Origin: Holophaga sp.
GTDB taxonomy: Bacteria > Acidobacteriota > Holophagae > Holophagales > Holophagaceae
DNA: 28,803 nucleotides
Direction of reading: 5' to 3'
Assembly: GCA_031292735.1 (NCBI GenBank)
Contig: JARLGP010000231.1
Coordinates: forward strand, 1 to 28,803
Made by a program: the position numbers and the translations under genes. Below, piece after piece: positions 1-7,940 of the stretch. Each line of letters begins with the position of its first letter. The stretch's first letter is position 1. The notes beneath the pieces are model-generated. The model worked only from the letters and a program-made list of their open reading frames with translations. It ran no database searches and was not told where the DNA came from.

Positions 1-468
1 GCGGCGCCGGCCCTGCTGGAAGTGTCCGGACCGGAGCTGGCGGCCCGGCCGGCCCTGGCCGAAGAAGTGTTCGGCCCGCTCACCCTGCTGGTGGTCTGCG
101 CGGACGAAGGCGAGCGCCGGGCCGCCCTGGAGGCGCTGCCCGGGCAGCTGACCGCATCGTTGTGGATGGATCCGGACGACACCGGCCTGGCCGGCGCCCT
201 GCTGCCGGCGCTCCAGGCCCGGGCCGGCCGGGTGCTGTTCAACGGGGTGCCCACCGGCGTGGAAGTGGGCCACGCCATGGTGCACGGCGGACCATGGCCG
301 GCCACCAGCGCACCGCAGAGCACCTCGGTGGGCACCCGGGCCATCACCCGCTGGGCCCGGCCGGTGTGCTACCAGGACGCGCCCGAGGCCCTGCTGCCCG
401 CCGCCCTGCGCCGGGACAACCCGCTGGGGATCTGGCGCTGGACCGACGGCGTGCCGGGAACCCGCTGA
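1..468 (+). CDS. 2,5-dioxovalerate (alpha-ketoglutarate semialdehyde) dehydrogenase, C-terminal part
   Basis: This is the last ~155 residues of an aldehyde dehydrogenase; the frame is open to the first base, so the gene starts outside the window and the GTG at 22 is internal. Visible family landmarks are the EEVFGP segment, RVLFNGVPTGVEV, the MVHGGPWPATS stretch and the ending RRDNPLGIWR. These match the NADP-dependent branch that oxidises alpha-ketoglutarate semialdehyde to 2-oxoglutarate in sugar-acid or hydroxyproline catabolism. The nucleophilic cysteine and the cofactor domain lie upstream and cannot be checked. The next gene begins 60 bases later on the same strand. The subfamily is fairly clear from the C-terminus, but the physiological pathway is inference. 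Confidence 0.85.
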   Translation, partial: AAPALLEVSGPELAARPALAEEVFGPLTLLVVCADEGERRAALEALPGQLTASLWMDPDDTGLAGALLPALQARAGRVLFNGVPTGVEVGHAMVHGGPWPATSAPQSTSVGTRAITRWARPVCYQDAPEALLPAALRRDNPLGIWRWTDGVPGTR

Positions 469-528
469 GCGGCGGAATCTGGCATCATGCTTGGAAAGCC
501 CTCGGTTCGGCCTTGCCCGGAGAAAGCC

Positions 529-1122
529 ATGCCCATCCTCGACCCCGCCCGCAGCATCCTTCTCCTCATCGACCTCCAGGGCAAGCTGGTGCACCAGGTG
601 CACCGCCCCGCCCTGGTGCTGGAAGCGAGCCGCCGGCTGATGACCTTCGCCGACCTGTTCTCGGTCCCGGTGGTGCTGACCGAGCAGTATCCCAAGGGCA
701 TCGGGCCCACCGAGGCGGGCCTGAAGGCCCAGTTCGAGGGCCTGTCCACCCCCACCTTCCGCCTGGAGAAGACCGCCTTCAGCTGCTGCGCCGATCCGGC
801 CTTCCACGCCCTGCTGGAGCAGGCCCGGCCGGGGCTGACGCCGCCCCGGCGGCAGATCGTGGTGGGCGGCATCGAAGCCCACGTCTGCGTGGTGCAGACC
901 GTGCTGGAGCTGCTGCAGGAGGGCTCCGAGGTGCACGTCTGCTGGGACGCGGTGAGCGGCCGCGGGGAGGAATACCGCCAGTACGCCCTGGAGCGCATGG
1001 CCACCTCCGGCGCCACCCTCACCAACCACGAATCGGTGGCCTTCGAATGGGCGCACCACAAGGACCATCCCGGCTTCAAGGCGCTTTCCGCCCTGCTCAA
1101 GGAAGGCCAGCCGCAGGGGTGA
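529..1122 (+). CDS. Isochorismatase-family cysteine hydrolase
   Basis: A 197-residue protein of the isochorismatase-like hydrolase fold, close in length to YcaC-type members (about 200). The expected catalytic triad is visible: Asp15 in LLLIDLQGKL, Lys81 in FRLEKTAFSCC and Cys120 in GGIEAHVCVVQT. The ATG at 529 is preferred over the in-frame ATG at 487 because a GGAGAA ribosome binding site lies just upstream and homology begins at the LLLIDLQ strand. The substrate cannot be told from sequence; members hydrolyse amides, isochorismate or nicotinamide-like compounds. It follows the aldehyde dehydrogenase on the same strand and may be co-transcribed. It converges on fabF, with 21 bases between stop codons. 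Confidence 0.85.
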   Translation: MPILDPARSILLLIDLQGKLVHQVHRPALVLEASRRLMTFADLFSVPVVLTEQYPKGIGPTEAGLKAQFEGLSTPTFRLEKTAFSCCADPAFHALLEQARPGLTPPRRQIVVGGIEAHVCVVQTVLELLQEGSEVHVCWDAVSGRGEEYRQYALERMATSGATLTNHESVAFEWAHHKDHPGFKALSALLKEGQPQG

Positions 1123-1143
1123 AGCACCCCCGCGGCGCGCGGG

Positions 1144-2442
1144 CTAGACGCGGCCGAACACCAGGGCCCCGTTGGTGCCGCCGAAGCCGAAGCTGTTGGA
1201 CAGCGCGATGTCCACCTTGGCCGCGCGGGCCTCGCCGGCCACGAAGTCCAGGCCCGGATGGGCGCACAGCGGGTCCAGGGACTCCAGGTTGGCGGTGGGC
1301 GGCACCAGCTGGTCCCGGATGGCCAGAACGCTGAACATGGCCTCGGTGGCCCCGGCGGCCCCGAGCATGTGGCCGGTCACCGACTTGGTGGAGGACACGC
1401 ACATCGGGCGTTCGCGGGTGGGGGACATCATCCTGCCGAAGGCCCGGGCCTCCTCCAGGTCCCCGGCGGGGGTGGAGGTGGCATGGGCGTTGGCGTAGTC
1501 CAGGCGGTCCGGATGGATCCCGGCCTCGGCCAGGGCGACGGCCATGGCCTGGAAGGCGCCGGACCCTTCGGGCGCCGGGTGGACCAGGTGGTAGCCGTCC
1601 CCGGAGGCGCCGTAGCCCAGGATCTCCCCGTAGATCCGGGCCCCGCGCCGGCGCGCCAGATCGTAGTCCTCCAGCACCAGGACGGTCGCTCCCTCACCCA
1701 GCACGAACCCGTCCCGGTCCCGGTCGAAGGGCCGGGAGGCCTTCTGCGGCGCGTCATTGCGGGTGGAAAGGGCCTTCATGGAAGCGAAGCCGCCCAACCC
1801 CATTTCGCAGACCACCGACTCGCTGCCCCCCGCCAGCATGACCTGGGCCAGGCCCTGCTTGATCAGGTGGAAGGATTCGCCGATGGAATGCGTGCTGGTG
1901 GCGCAGGCCGTGACATTGCAAAGGTTGGGGCCCTTGAGGCCCAGCTGGACGCCCAACTGGCCGGAGATGATGTTGGGGATCACCTGGAGGATGAAGAAGG
2001 GGCTGATGCGCCGGTAGCCCTTCTCCTGGAAGTTGATGACGGATTCCTGGATTTCCGGAAGCCCGCCCATGCCGCAGCCGATGTTCACCCCCATCCGCTC
2101 CGGGTCCAGGGTGGCCCGGACCTGCTCCAGGCCGGAATCCAGGTAGGCCTGCAGGCCGGCGTAGATGCCGAGCTGGGCGTAGCGGCCGAACTTCTTCACA
2201 TCCTTGGCCGGGAGGGTCTCGGTGATGGGCGGTTCCCCCACCGGAGTGGCCAGCGGGACGGACGGCTTGAAGCCCTTCACCTCGGCGGCGAAGGAGACGG
2301 GACAGCCGCCGGCGTCGAACAGGGTGATGGGGGCCATGCCGGAGCGGCCCTGGAGAGCGGCCTTCCAGGATCCTTCCGGTTCCAGGCCCAGGGGGTTGGC
2401 GGTCCCCAACCCGGTGATCACGACCCTCTTTGCATCGGTCAT
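1144..2442 (-). CDS. fabF: Beta-ketoacyl-ACP synthase II
   Basis: FabF condenses malonyl-ACP with a growing acyl-ACP in type II fatty acid elongation in the cytoplasm. The thiolase-fold landmarks are present: active-site Cys180 in NVTACATSTHSIGE, His320 in YANAHATSTPAGD, and Lys353 and His358 in STKSVTGHMLGAAG. The 432 residues exceed the usual ~412. The extra length sits around residues 60-82 (VPLATPVGEPPITETLP), ahead of the conserved KFGRYAQ segment. The ATG is preceded by a clear AGGAGA. It lies 60 bases downstream of the PBP gene on the same strand, without other fab genes or acpP, so it may be transcribed with the PBP or from its own promoter. It could be one of several FabF paralogues. 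Confidence 0.95.
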   Translation of the reverse strand: MTDAKRVVITGLGTANPLGLEPEGSWKAALQGRSGMAPITLFDAGGCPVSFAAEVKGFKPSVPLATPVGEPPITETLPAKDVKKFGRYAQLGIYAGLQAYLDSGLEQVRATLDPERMGVNIGCGMGGLPEIQESVINFQEKGYRRISPFFILQVIPNIISGQLGVQLGLKGPNLCNVTACATSTHSIGESFHLIKQGLAQVMLAGGSESVVCEMGLGGFASMKALSTRNDAPQKASRPFDRDRDGFVLGEGATVLVLEDYDLARRRGARIYGEILGYGASGDGYHLVHPAPEGSGAFQAMAVALAEAGIHPDRLDYANAHATSTPAGDLEEARAFGRMMSPTRERPMCVSSTKSVTGHMLGAAGATEAMFSVLAIRDQLVPPTANLESLDPLCAHPGLDFVAGEARAAKVDIALSNSFGFGGTNGALVFGRV

Positions 2443-2502
2443 TTAGTCTCCTAATCCCAAAGTGGCTTTGCATTCCATCCCGAAACGGCCCTTCGCATGA
2501 GC

Positions 2503-4959
2503 CTAGGGTCGGGCGTCCTCGGATTCCAGCCCATCCTTGCCCTGCCCCGGATACAGGGGCGGAGGCGGCGGCGGGGCGGGCACGTTGGCGCCCCAGACCC
2601 GGGAGTCCATGGGCAGCCGCCGCGCCTTTTCCCGGGCCTCCCGCACGGCGTTGATCGCCTCGCTGGTGCTGGGGCTGGTGGGGGCGGTGCCGGGCTTGAA
2701 GGCCAGGCGCACCAGGTCGCTGCCCTGGCTGGCGCTGGTGGCGATCAAGCCGGTGGCTCGGTCCACCTGGGCCCATTCCATGCCGTCCGGCACCGGGAAC
2801 TCCTCCTTGGGGGTGCCCGGCAGGGCGGCCTTCATGAAGCCCACCCAGATGGGCAGGGCCACCTTGGCCCCGTCGGCGCCCGGGAAGATGGTCTTCTTGG
2901 CGTCCAGGCCGACCCATACGCCGCAGGCCAGGTGGGTGGAAAAGCCCACGAACCAGGCGTCGGTGTGGTCGTCGGTGGTGCCGGTCTTGCCGGCCAGGGG
3001 CCAGCCGATCTCGTTGGTGCGGGCGCCGGTGCCGCGCTGGGCCACCCCCTGCAGGCACTGGATGAGCTGGTAGTTGCTCATGGGGTCCACCACCTGGTCG
3101 CCGGGAACCCCGTCGTGGGTTTCCAGCACCCGGCCGGACCGGTCCACGATCTTCTTGATGAGGAAGGGCGGCGGCGCCTGCCGGCCGCCGTTGGCGAAGG
3201 TGCTGTAGCCCCGCACCATGTCCTTGAGGGTGAGGTCGGAGGCGCCCAGGGCCAGGCTGGGATAGGGGATGATCCGGCCGCCCACCCCGGCGTTGTGGGC
3301 GAAGGCGATGACGTTGTCGATGCCGGTGGTTTCCAGGGTGCGCACCGCGGGCACGTTGCGGGAATCGCGGATGGCTTCCCAGATGGGGATGGGGCCCCAG
3401 AAGTCCCGCTCGTAGTTCTTGGGCTCGTAGACGGTGGTGTCCATGCGGAACCGGGTGGGCACGTCCTCCACCATGGAGGCGGGCGTCTTGCCTTCGGTGA
3501 AGGCGGCGCCGTAGACGAACGCCTTCATGGTGGAGCCCACCTGGCGCTCCGCCTGGAAGGAGCGGTTGAACTTGGAACGCTTGAAATCGTAGCCGCCGAC
3601 CATGGCCCGGACCTCCCCGGTCTGGGGCTCCACCGCCAGCAGGGCGCCTTCCACTTCCGGCTCCTGGTCCAGCTCCAGCCGGGTGGGGACGCCGTCGCCG
3701 CCGGCCGCCTTCACCAGGAACAGCGGGGCGGCGCCGCGCACCAGGACCGAGCGGATGTTCTTGCCCGCCCAGGAGAAGGCGGTGTCCGGCACGGTCAGCA
3801 CGGCCTTGCCGATGCGCACGTCGGCGCCCTGGGGGGTCCAGTCCACGATGATGCCGCGCACCGAGTCCCCTTCCTGGAAGTAGCGGTTCCAGCCGGGCAG
3901 CGTGGTGCTGTCGGCATTGCTGATGAACTGCACGCTCTCCTTGCGGAAGCCCCGGCGCCGGTCCACGGCGCGCAGGCCGGTGCGCATCGCCTCGTTGGCG
4001 GCGGTCTGCCACACCGAGTCGATGGTGGTGGTCACCTCCAGGCCGCCTTCCAGCACCCGGTCCCGGCCGTACTTGTCGTAGAGGTACTTGCGCACCTCCT
4101 CCACCGCGTAGGGGGCCACCGCCACCTCCTGGGCGTTCTCCCGGGCCAGGCGGATGGGGCGGTCGAACAGGGCCTGGGCGTCGCTGTCCTTGAGGTAGCC
4201 CTCGGCCACCATGCGCCGGAGCACGTGGTTGCGCCGCTGCCGGGCAGCCTCCCGGGCCTTGGGATCGGGGTTGTAAGGATTGTACCAATTTGGGTTCTGC
4301 ACAAGGCCGGCGAGCAGGGCGCACTCTTCCACGGCCAGCTGGGGGGCGGTCTTGCCGAAGTAGAATTCCGCGGCCGCCTCGATGCCGTAGCGGCCGCCGC
4401 CGAAATAGACCTCGTTGGCGTACTGCTCGAAGATCTGCTTCTTGGTGTAGGCCATCTCCAGCTTGCGGGCCAGGATGATCTCCTTGAGCTTGCGGTCCAG
4501 GCGCCGCTGGCGCTTGGCGGTGACCGTGCGCACCAGCTGCATGGTGAGGGTGGAGGCGCCCTCCCGGCGCTGGCCGAAGCTGGTGATGAAGTTGAAGCCG
4601 GCCCGCAGGATGCCGCGGGCGGAGATGCCGCCGTGGTTCATGAAGTCCGCGTCCTCGGTGGCGATGACCGCGCCCACGAAGGCCCGGGGGATGTCGCCGA
4701 AGGGGATCACCACCCGGTTCTCCTCGGCGAAGGCGCCGATGACGTCGCCGTTGCGGTCCAGCACCTTGGTGATGGTCTTGGGCACCCGCAGGGCGAAGTA
4801 GGTGAGGAAGCTGTCCACGTCCCGGGACATCACGGACCAGGCCACCGCCAGCGCCAGCACCCCGGCCCCGGCCGCGCTCACCAGGGTCCAGACCGCCCAA
4901 CGCCAGGAACTCTTGCGGGGGGGTACGCTTTTCCGCGGGTTATACACCTTGGTTGCCAT
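2503..4959 (-). CDS. mrcA: Class A penicillin-binding protein 1A (glycosyltransferase/transpeptidase)
   Basis: An 818-residue bifunctional peptidoglycan synthase. A short basic cytoplasmic tail is followed by one membrane anchor at about residues 20-43. The GT51 glycosyltransferase domain shows TEDADFMNHGG (catalytic Glu102), EGASTLTMQLVR and RKLKEIILARKLEMAYTKKQ. The transpeptidase domain shows the SxxK box GSTMK (Ser476, Lys479), the SxN box SRN (533-535) and KTGTT (658-662). Between them lies an OB-like insertion. The protein ends in a proline-rich tail (APPPPPP). The ATG at 4959 has a GGGAG site upstream. The gene is divergent from nadK across only 22 bases, so its promoter must overlap the nadK leader or coding region. 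Length and motif order match PBP1A; the exact paralogue name is inference. Confidence 0.95.
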   Translation of the reverse strand: MATKVYNPRKSVPPRKSSWRWAVWTLVSAAGAGVLALAVAWSVMSRDVDSFLTYFALRVPKTITKVLDRNGDVIGAFAEENRVVIPFGDIPRAFVGAVIATEDADFMNHGGISARGILRAGFNFITSFGQRREGASTLTMQLVRTVTAKRQRRLDRKLKEIILARKLEMAYTKKQIFEQYANEVYFGGGRYGIEAAAEFYFGKTAPQLAVEECALLAGLVQNPNWYNPYNPDPKAREAARQRRNHVLRRMVAEGYLKDSDAQALFDRPIRLARENAQEVAVAPYAVEEVRKYLYDKYGRDRVLEGGLEVTTTIDSVWQTAANEAMRTGLRAVDRRRGFRKESVQFISNADSTTLPGWNRYFQEGDSVRGIIVDWTPQGADVRIGKAVLTVPDTAFSWAGKNIRSVLVRGAAPLFLVKAAGGDGVPTRLELDQEPEVEGALLAVEPQTGEVRAMVGGYDFKRSKFNRSFQAERQVGSTMKAFVYGAAFTEGKTPASMVEDVPTRFRMDTTVYEPKNYERDFWGPIPIWEAIRDSRNVPAVRTLETTGIDNVIAFAHNAGVGGRIIPYPSLALGASDLTLKDMVRGYSTFANGGRQAPPPFLIKKIVDRSGRVLETHDGVPGDQVVDPMSNYQLIQCLQGVAQRGTGARTNEIGWPLAGKTGTTDDHTDAWFVGFSTHLACGVWVGLDAKKTIFPGADGAKVALPIWVGFMKAALPGTPKEEFPVPDGMEWAQVDRATGLIATSASQGSDLVRLAFKPGTAPTSPSTSEAINAVREAREKARRLPMDSRVWGANVPAPPPPPPLYPGQGKDGLESEDARP

Positions 4960-4986
4960 GCTCCCAGGTTAACCTAAGGGCATGGC
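4955..4986. promoter_or_regulatory. Near-palindromic divergent spacer between PBP and nadK start codons
   Basis: The two start codons (complement of 4957-4959 and 4982-4984) are separated by 22 bases. The exact centre is a perfect 10-bp palindrome, AGGTTAACCT, at 4966-4975. Counting outward over 32 bases, 13 of 16 base pairs are self-complementary, including both start codons. No convincing -10/-35 pair fits in the spacer, so promoters would have to lie inside the opposite gene. It could be a shared operator, an mRNA hairpin over each start, or partly the chance symmetry of two ATG-GC starts. Confidence 0.4.
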
Positions 4987-5863
4987 CCGACCCACCCTCG
5001 TTATTGTGGCGAAATCAAGATCCAACTGGCTCTCGAACACGCTTCGGGAAACGGTTCCGCCGTTCCTGGACCGGGGCTGGCAGGTTGTCGCCCATCCCAA
5101 GATCCAGAGCGCGTGGCTGGCCGCGGATCTGCCCGCCAAGGCCTTCACCGGGGACCCCCTGTTCGGCGCCGACGGCGAGGTCCCGGAGCTGTGCCTGGCG
5201 CTGGGCGGCGACGGGACCCTGCTCACCGCCGCCCGCCACGCCGGGGTCCGGGGCACGCCCCTGCTGGGCATCAACCTGGGCTCCCTGGGGTTCCTCACCT
5301 CGCACCCCTCCGAACAGGCCTCGGCGGTGATCGCCGACTACTTCCAGGGCTGCTTCAGCGCGGAAACCCGCACCATGCTCGACTCCCAGGTGGTGCGCGG
5401 CGGCGAGATCCTGCCCGGGCGGCCGGTGCTCAACGACGTGGTGCTGGTGAAGGGCCTGGCGGCGCGGATGATGGAGTTCCGGGTGCAGATCGACGGCGGC
5501 GATGCCGCCCACCTGCGGGCCGACGGCCTGATCGTGGCCACCCCCACCGGTTCCACCGCCTATTCCCTGTCCGCCGGCGGCCCCATCCTGCACCCCGCCC
5601 TGGACGCCCTGGTGATCTCCGCCATCTGCCCCCACGCCCTGACCCTGCGCCCGATCGTGGTGCCCGGCCACCTGCCGGTGTCCATCACCATGGTGCAGGC
5701 CGAGGACGCCCACCTGAGCCTGGACGGCCAGGTGGAGCACGGCCTGCTGCCCGGCGACCGGGTGGAACTGTGCAAGTCGGAGCGGACCATCACCCTGCTC
5801 CAGGACGCCAACTTCTCGTTCTTCCGGCTGCTCCAGGAAAAGCTGCACTGGTCCGACCGCTAG
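4982..5863 (+). CDS. nadK: NAD kinase
   Basis: This enzyme phosphorylates NAD to NADP. The 293-residue length is typical. The ATP/NAD-kinase signature GGDGT is at residues 75-79 (catalytic Asp77), followed by LLGINLGSLGFLTS and the C-terminal-domain motif TPTGSTAYSLSAGGPI. The usual NE pair after the first domain reads ND here (PVLNDVVLVKG), a conservative change. The start at 4982 gives a natural N-terminus, but the purine-rich AAGGG ends only one base before the ATG, so the ribosome binding site is poorly spaced. The gene converges on vapC with one base between stop codons. It sits in the same window as nadB but not in an operon with it. Confidence 0.95.
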   Translation: MARPTLVIVAKSRSNWLSNTLRETVPPFLDRGWQVVAHPKIQSAWLAADLPAKAFTGDPLFGADGEVPELCLALGGDGTLLTAARHAGVRGTPLLGINLGSLGFLTSHPSEQASAVIADYFQGCFSAETRTMLDSQVVRGGEILPGRPVLNDVVLVKGLAARMMEFRVQIDGGDAAHLRADGLIVATPTGSTAYSLSAGGPILHPALDALVISAICPHALTLRPIVVPGHLPVSITMVQAEDAHLSLDGQVEHGLLPGDRVELCKSERTITLLQDANFSFFRLLQEKLHWSDR

Positions 5864-5864
5864 T

Positions 5865-6284
5865 TCAAGGTGCCTCCAGAAGGCTTGCAGGCGACGTTCC
5901 CCAGCCCTCGACCTGGGGCACCTGGTCGAACGTCGCGAAGCTCCGTGCCCCGAAGGCCTGCCCGTCGGCACAGATGAGGCATTCGCCAAGATCGGCCTTG
6001 CCCTCCTCGAACCGCACCAGGGCCTGGTGCAGGGTCTCCGCGTGGGTTACCGTCACGCCTTGGGCTTCCATCAGGGTTCGGATGACCCTGGCCACATCCT
6101 TGCGCGGCAGTTTCCTGGCCCGGAGCACCCAGGCCATTTCCAGCACCGCGAAAGCGGACACGACCAGCCCCGGTCCCTGGCTGGCCGCCTCCATCAGGCT
6201 CTTCGCCAGGGAATGTTGCCCGGGATCATCTCCCAGGGGGCCTCGGACCAGGACGTTGGTATCAACGCTGACGGGCGGCATCAT
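5865..6284 (-). CDS. vapC: PIN-domain toxin, VapC family
   Basis: A 139-residue PIN-domain protein, expected to be a metal-dependent RNase acting as the toxin of a type II toxin-antitoxin pair. Acidic residues sit where PIN nucleases carry them: Asp8 in SVDTNVLVR, Glu49 in AVLEMAWVLR and Asp120 in FATFDQ. At the third site, where DxxDAL is usual, the sequence reads DLGECL, so Glu101 replaces Asp. Start: two adjacent ATGs (6284 and 6281) follow a GGAAG site, and the start overlaps the vapB 3' end by 23 bases, which implies translational coupling. The longer open frame upstream is shadow. Its partner and the gene order (antitoxin first) fit VapBC. Confidence 0.85.
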   Translation of the reverse strand: MMPPVSVDTNVLVRGPLGDDPGQHSLAKSLMEAASQGPGLVVSAFAVLEMAWVLRARKLPRKDVARVIRTLMEAQGVTVTHAETLHQALVRFEEGKADLGECLICADGQAFGARSFATFDQVPQVEGWGTSPASLLEAP

Positions 6285-6528
6285 CCAGGCCTTCCACGGA
6301 TTCCATGATCGCCGCGTCGATAGCCGAAGTCCCGGCCGGAACCACTCCGTCCAGGGAATGGAAGAAGGCATCCAGTTTGCCCCGAACCGGCCGCACGGTG
6401 ATCGTGCCATCGGACTCGAGGGTGACGGCAAGCGCTGAACCGGGATGCAGACCGGCCGAGGTTCGAATGGCCCGGGGCAGGACCAGCTGGCCCTTGGTGC
6501 TGAGATTGACCAGCTGGGACAGGGTCAT
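6262..6528 (-). CDS. vapB: AbrB/MazE-type antitoxin, VapB family
   Basis: An 88-residue protein with a SpoVT-AbrB swapped-hairpin DNA-binding domain at residues 5-48: VNLSTKGQLVLPRAIR, then LHPGSALAVTLESDGTITVRPV. The C-terminal ~40 residues are the part that would bind and neutralise the PIN toxin encoded directly downstream. The ATG at 6528 has a strong GGAGG site six bases upstream and places the AbrB motif at the usual N-terminal position; an in-frame upstream start at 6573 has less support. Such antitoxins repress their own operon, and a small inverted repeat lies just upstream. The pair follows truB on the same strand after 64 bases. Confidence 0.85.
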   Translation of the reverse strand: MTLSQLVNLSTKGQLVLPRAIRTSAGLHPGSALAVTLESDGTITVRPVRGKLDAFFHSLDGVVPAGTSAIDAAIMESVEGLDDAARQR

Positions 6529-6548
6529 GCAAGCCTCCAAGGACCAAT

Positions 6549-6567
6549 GTAAGACGTTCCAGCTTAC
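6549..6567 (-). promoter_or_regulatory. Candidate VapB autorepression operator
   Basis: A perfect 5-bp inverted repeat, GTAAG-N9-CTTAC, ends 20 bases upstream of the vapB start. Its position suits an operator for the AbrB-type antitoxin, but repeats this short occur often by chance. Confidence 0.25.
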
Positions 6568-6592
6568 CCGCAAGAGGGGCGCTCCCGGCTTC

Positions 6593-7477
6593 CTACAATC
6601 CGCCGCGCAGGTTGGCGCAGGTCCACAGCGCCCCCTCTTTTTCCCTCAGCAGCGCCACCAGCCGGCCCTGGTGCAGGCCGCGCACCGGGGCGTCCGGGTC
6701 CGGGAAGCCCTCGGGCATGGCCCAGGCCGGCTCCCCCAGGTCGCCCATGGGCACCGGCCGGCCGTGGAGCAGGTGGTCGGCTTCCACCTCGTCCAGCACC
6801 CGGGAGCGGCACCATGGCACCAGGTCCTCGCCCTGGACCAGGGTGCGCGGCCCGGAGGGATCGCTCCAGGGGCCGATGGCGGTGCGGGTGAGGGCGGACA
6901 GGTGGGCGGGACAGCCCAGCCGCCGGCCCAGGTCCCGGGCCAGGGCGCGCACGTAGTAGCCGCCCCGGCAGGTGAGGCGCAGCACCGACGAGCGGGGCAG
7001 ATCATGGGCGACCCAGGCCGCCTGGTGCAGGAACACCCGGGACGGCGGCAGGTCCACGGTCTCGCCCCGGTGGACCTTCTTGTAGGCGGCCTCGCCGCCG
7101 ATCTTCTTGGCGCAGGTGGCGGGGGGCACCTGGTCCTGCCAGCCCATGAAGGGCGCCAGCGCCTCTTCCAGGGCCCCGGCCGCGGGGGCCGGGCCTTCGG
7201 CCACCACCAGGCCCAGGTGGTCGCAGGTGTCGGTCTCGCTGCCCCAGGCCAGGGTGGCCAGGTAGGTCTTGGGCAGCGGGTGCATGAGCTCCATCAGCCG
7301 GGTGGCCTGGCCCGCCAGCACCAGCAGCAGCCCGTCGGCGAACGGGTCGAGGGTGCCGCCATGGCCCAGGGCCAGCTTCTTCTGGCCGTCTTCGAAGGCC
7401 TCGTGCTTGAAGCCCCGCACCACGTCGAAACTGCTGCCGCCCACCTCCTTGTGCACGAGGTAGAGACCGGGGTTCAA
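6593..7477 (-). CDS. truB: tRNA pseudouridine(55) synthase
   Basis: TruB isomerises U55 in the T-loop of tRNAs. The catalytic motif GHGGTLDPFADG is present (Asp44), as are the N-terminal LYLVHKEVGGSSFDVVR strand and the KTYLATLAWGSETDTCD segment. The 294-residue length is normal. Translation appears to begin at TTG (7477), which overlaps the rbfA stop as TTGA, with a GAGGGGG site just upstream in rbfA. No ATG fits before the conserved N-terminus, so this is a coupled non-ATG start. rbfA-truB is a classic pair, but infB, which often precedes it, is not here. Confidence 0.93.
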   Translation of the reverse strand: MNPGLYLVHKEVGGSSFDVVRGFKHEAFEDGQKKLALGHGGTLDPFADGLLLVLAGQATRLMELMHPLPKTYLATLAWGSETDTCDHLGLVVAEGPAPAAGALEEALAPFMGWQDQVPPATCAKKIGGEAAYKKVHRGETVDLPPSRVFLHQAAWVAHDLPRSSVLRLTCRGGYYVRALARDLGRRLGCPAHLSALTRTAIGPWSDPSGPRTLVQGEDLVPWCRSRVLDEVEADHLLHGRPVPMGDLGEPAWAMPEGFPDPDAPVRGLHQGRLVALLREKEGALWTCANLRGGL

Positions 7478-7863
7478 GCGTCCCCCTCGGCCGGGAGCTC
7501 ATCGGGCACGGGTGGGCGGGCGGCCTCCTCTTCCTTGATCTGGGCGAAGATCGCCTCGATCTTGTTGCCCTGTTCCAGGGTGCTGTCCGGGAAGAACTGC
7601 AGCTCGGGCACCCGGCGCATCTTGAGCCGCTTGGCCAGGTGGCTGCGCAGGAAGCCGGATGCCCGGCCCAGGGCCTTGCGCGAGCGGTCGGTCTGCTGTT
7701 CATCGCCCAGGACCGTGTAGTAGACCCGGGCAATGCTGCGGTCGCCGGTGAGGCGCACCGCGGTGAGCGTGAGGAACCCCAGTTCGGGATCCCGCAGTTC
7801 CCTCTGGATGAGGGTGGACAGCATGAAGTGGACTTGATCTTCCAATTGTTCGGGGCGCAGCAT
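7474..7863 (-). CDS. rbfA: 30S ribosome-binding factor A
   Basis: RbfA helps mature the 5' end of 16S rRNA on the 30S subunit. The 129-residue protein has the KH-like fold signature: RELRDPELGFLTLTAVRLT, then SIARVYYTVLG, LRSHLAKRLKMRRVPELQF and a short acidic tail. The ATG at 7863 has an AAGGGA site. It is the first gene of a - strand unit and overlaps truB. A 77-base gap separates it from the divergent methyltransferase and should hold promoters for both directions, though no convincing pair stands out. Confidence 0.93.
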   Translation of the reverse strand: MLRPEQLEDQVHFMLSTLIQRELRDPELGFLTLTAVRLTGDRSIARVYYTVLGDEQQTDRSRKALGRASGFLRSHLAKRLKMRRVPELQFFPDSTLEQGNKIEAIFAQIKEEEAARPPVPDELPAEGDA

Positions 7864-7940
7864 GGTTCAATCCCTTGTGCAGAGGATTCAGTGTAACCGG
7901 GCCTTCGTGAGAGGATGGCCGAGGAATAAGGGGCACAGAC

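Noticed and set aside
1754..4900. Very long - strand open frame (1048 codons) across fabF and the PBP gene
   Set aside because: It is out of frame with two genes carrying complete catalytic motifs. Its translation is Gly/Arg/Pro-rich and low in complexity, as expected for a GC-rich shadow frame.
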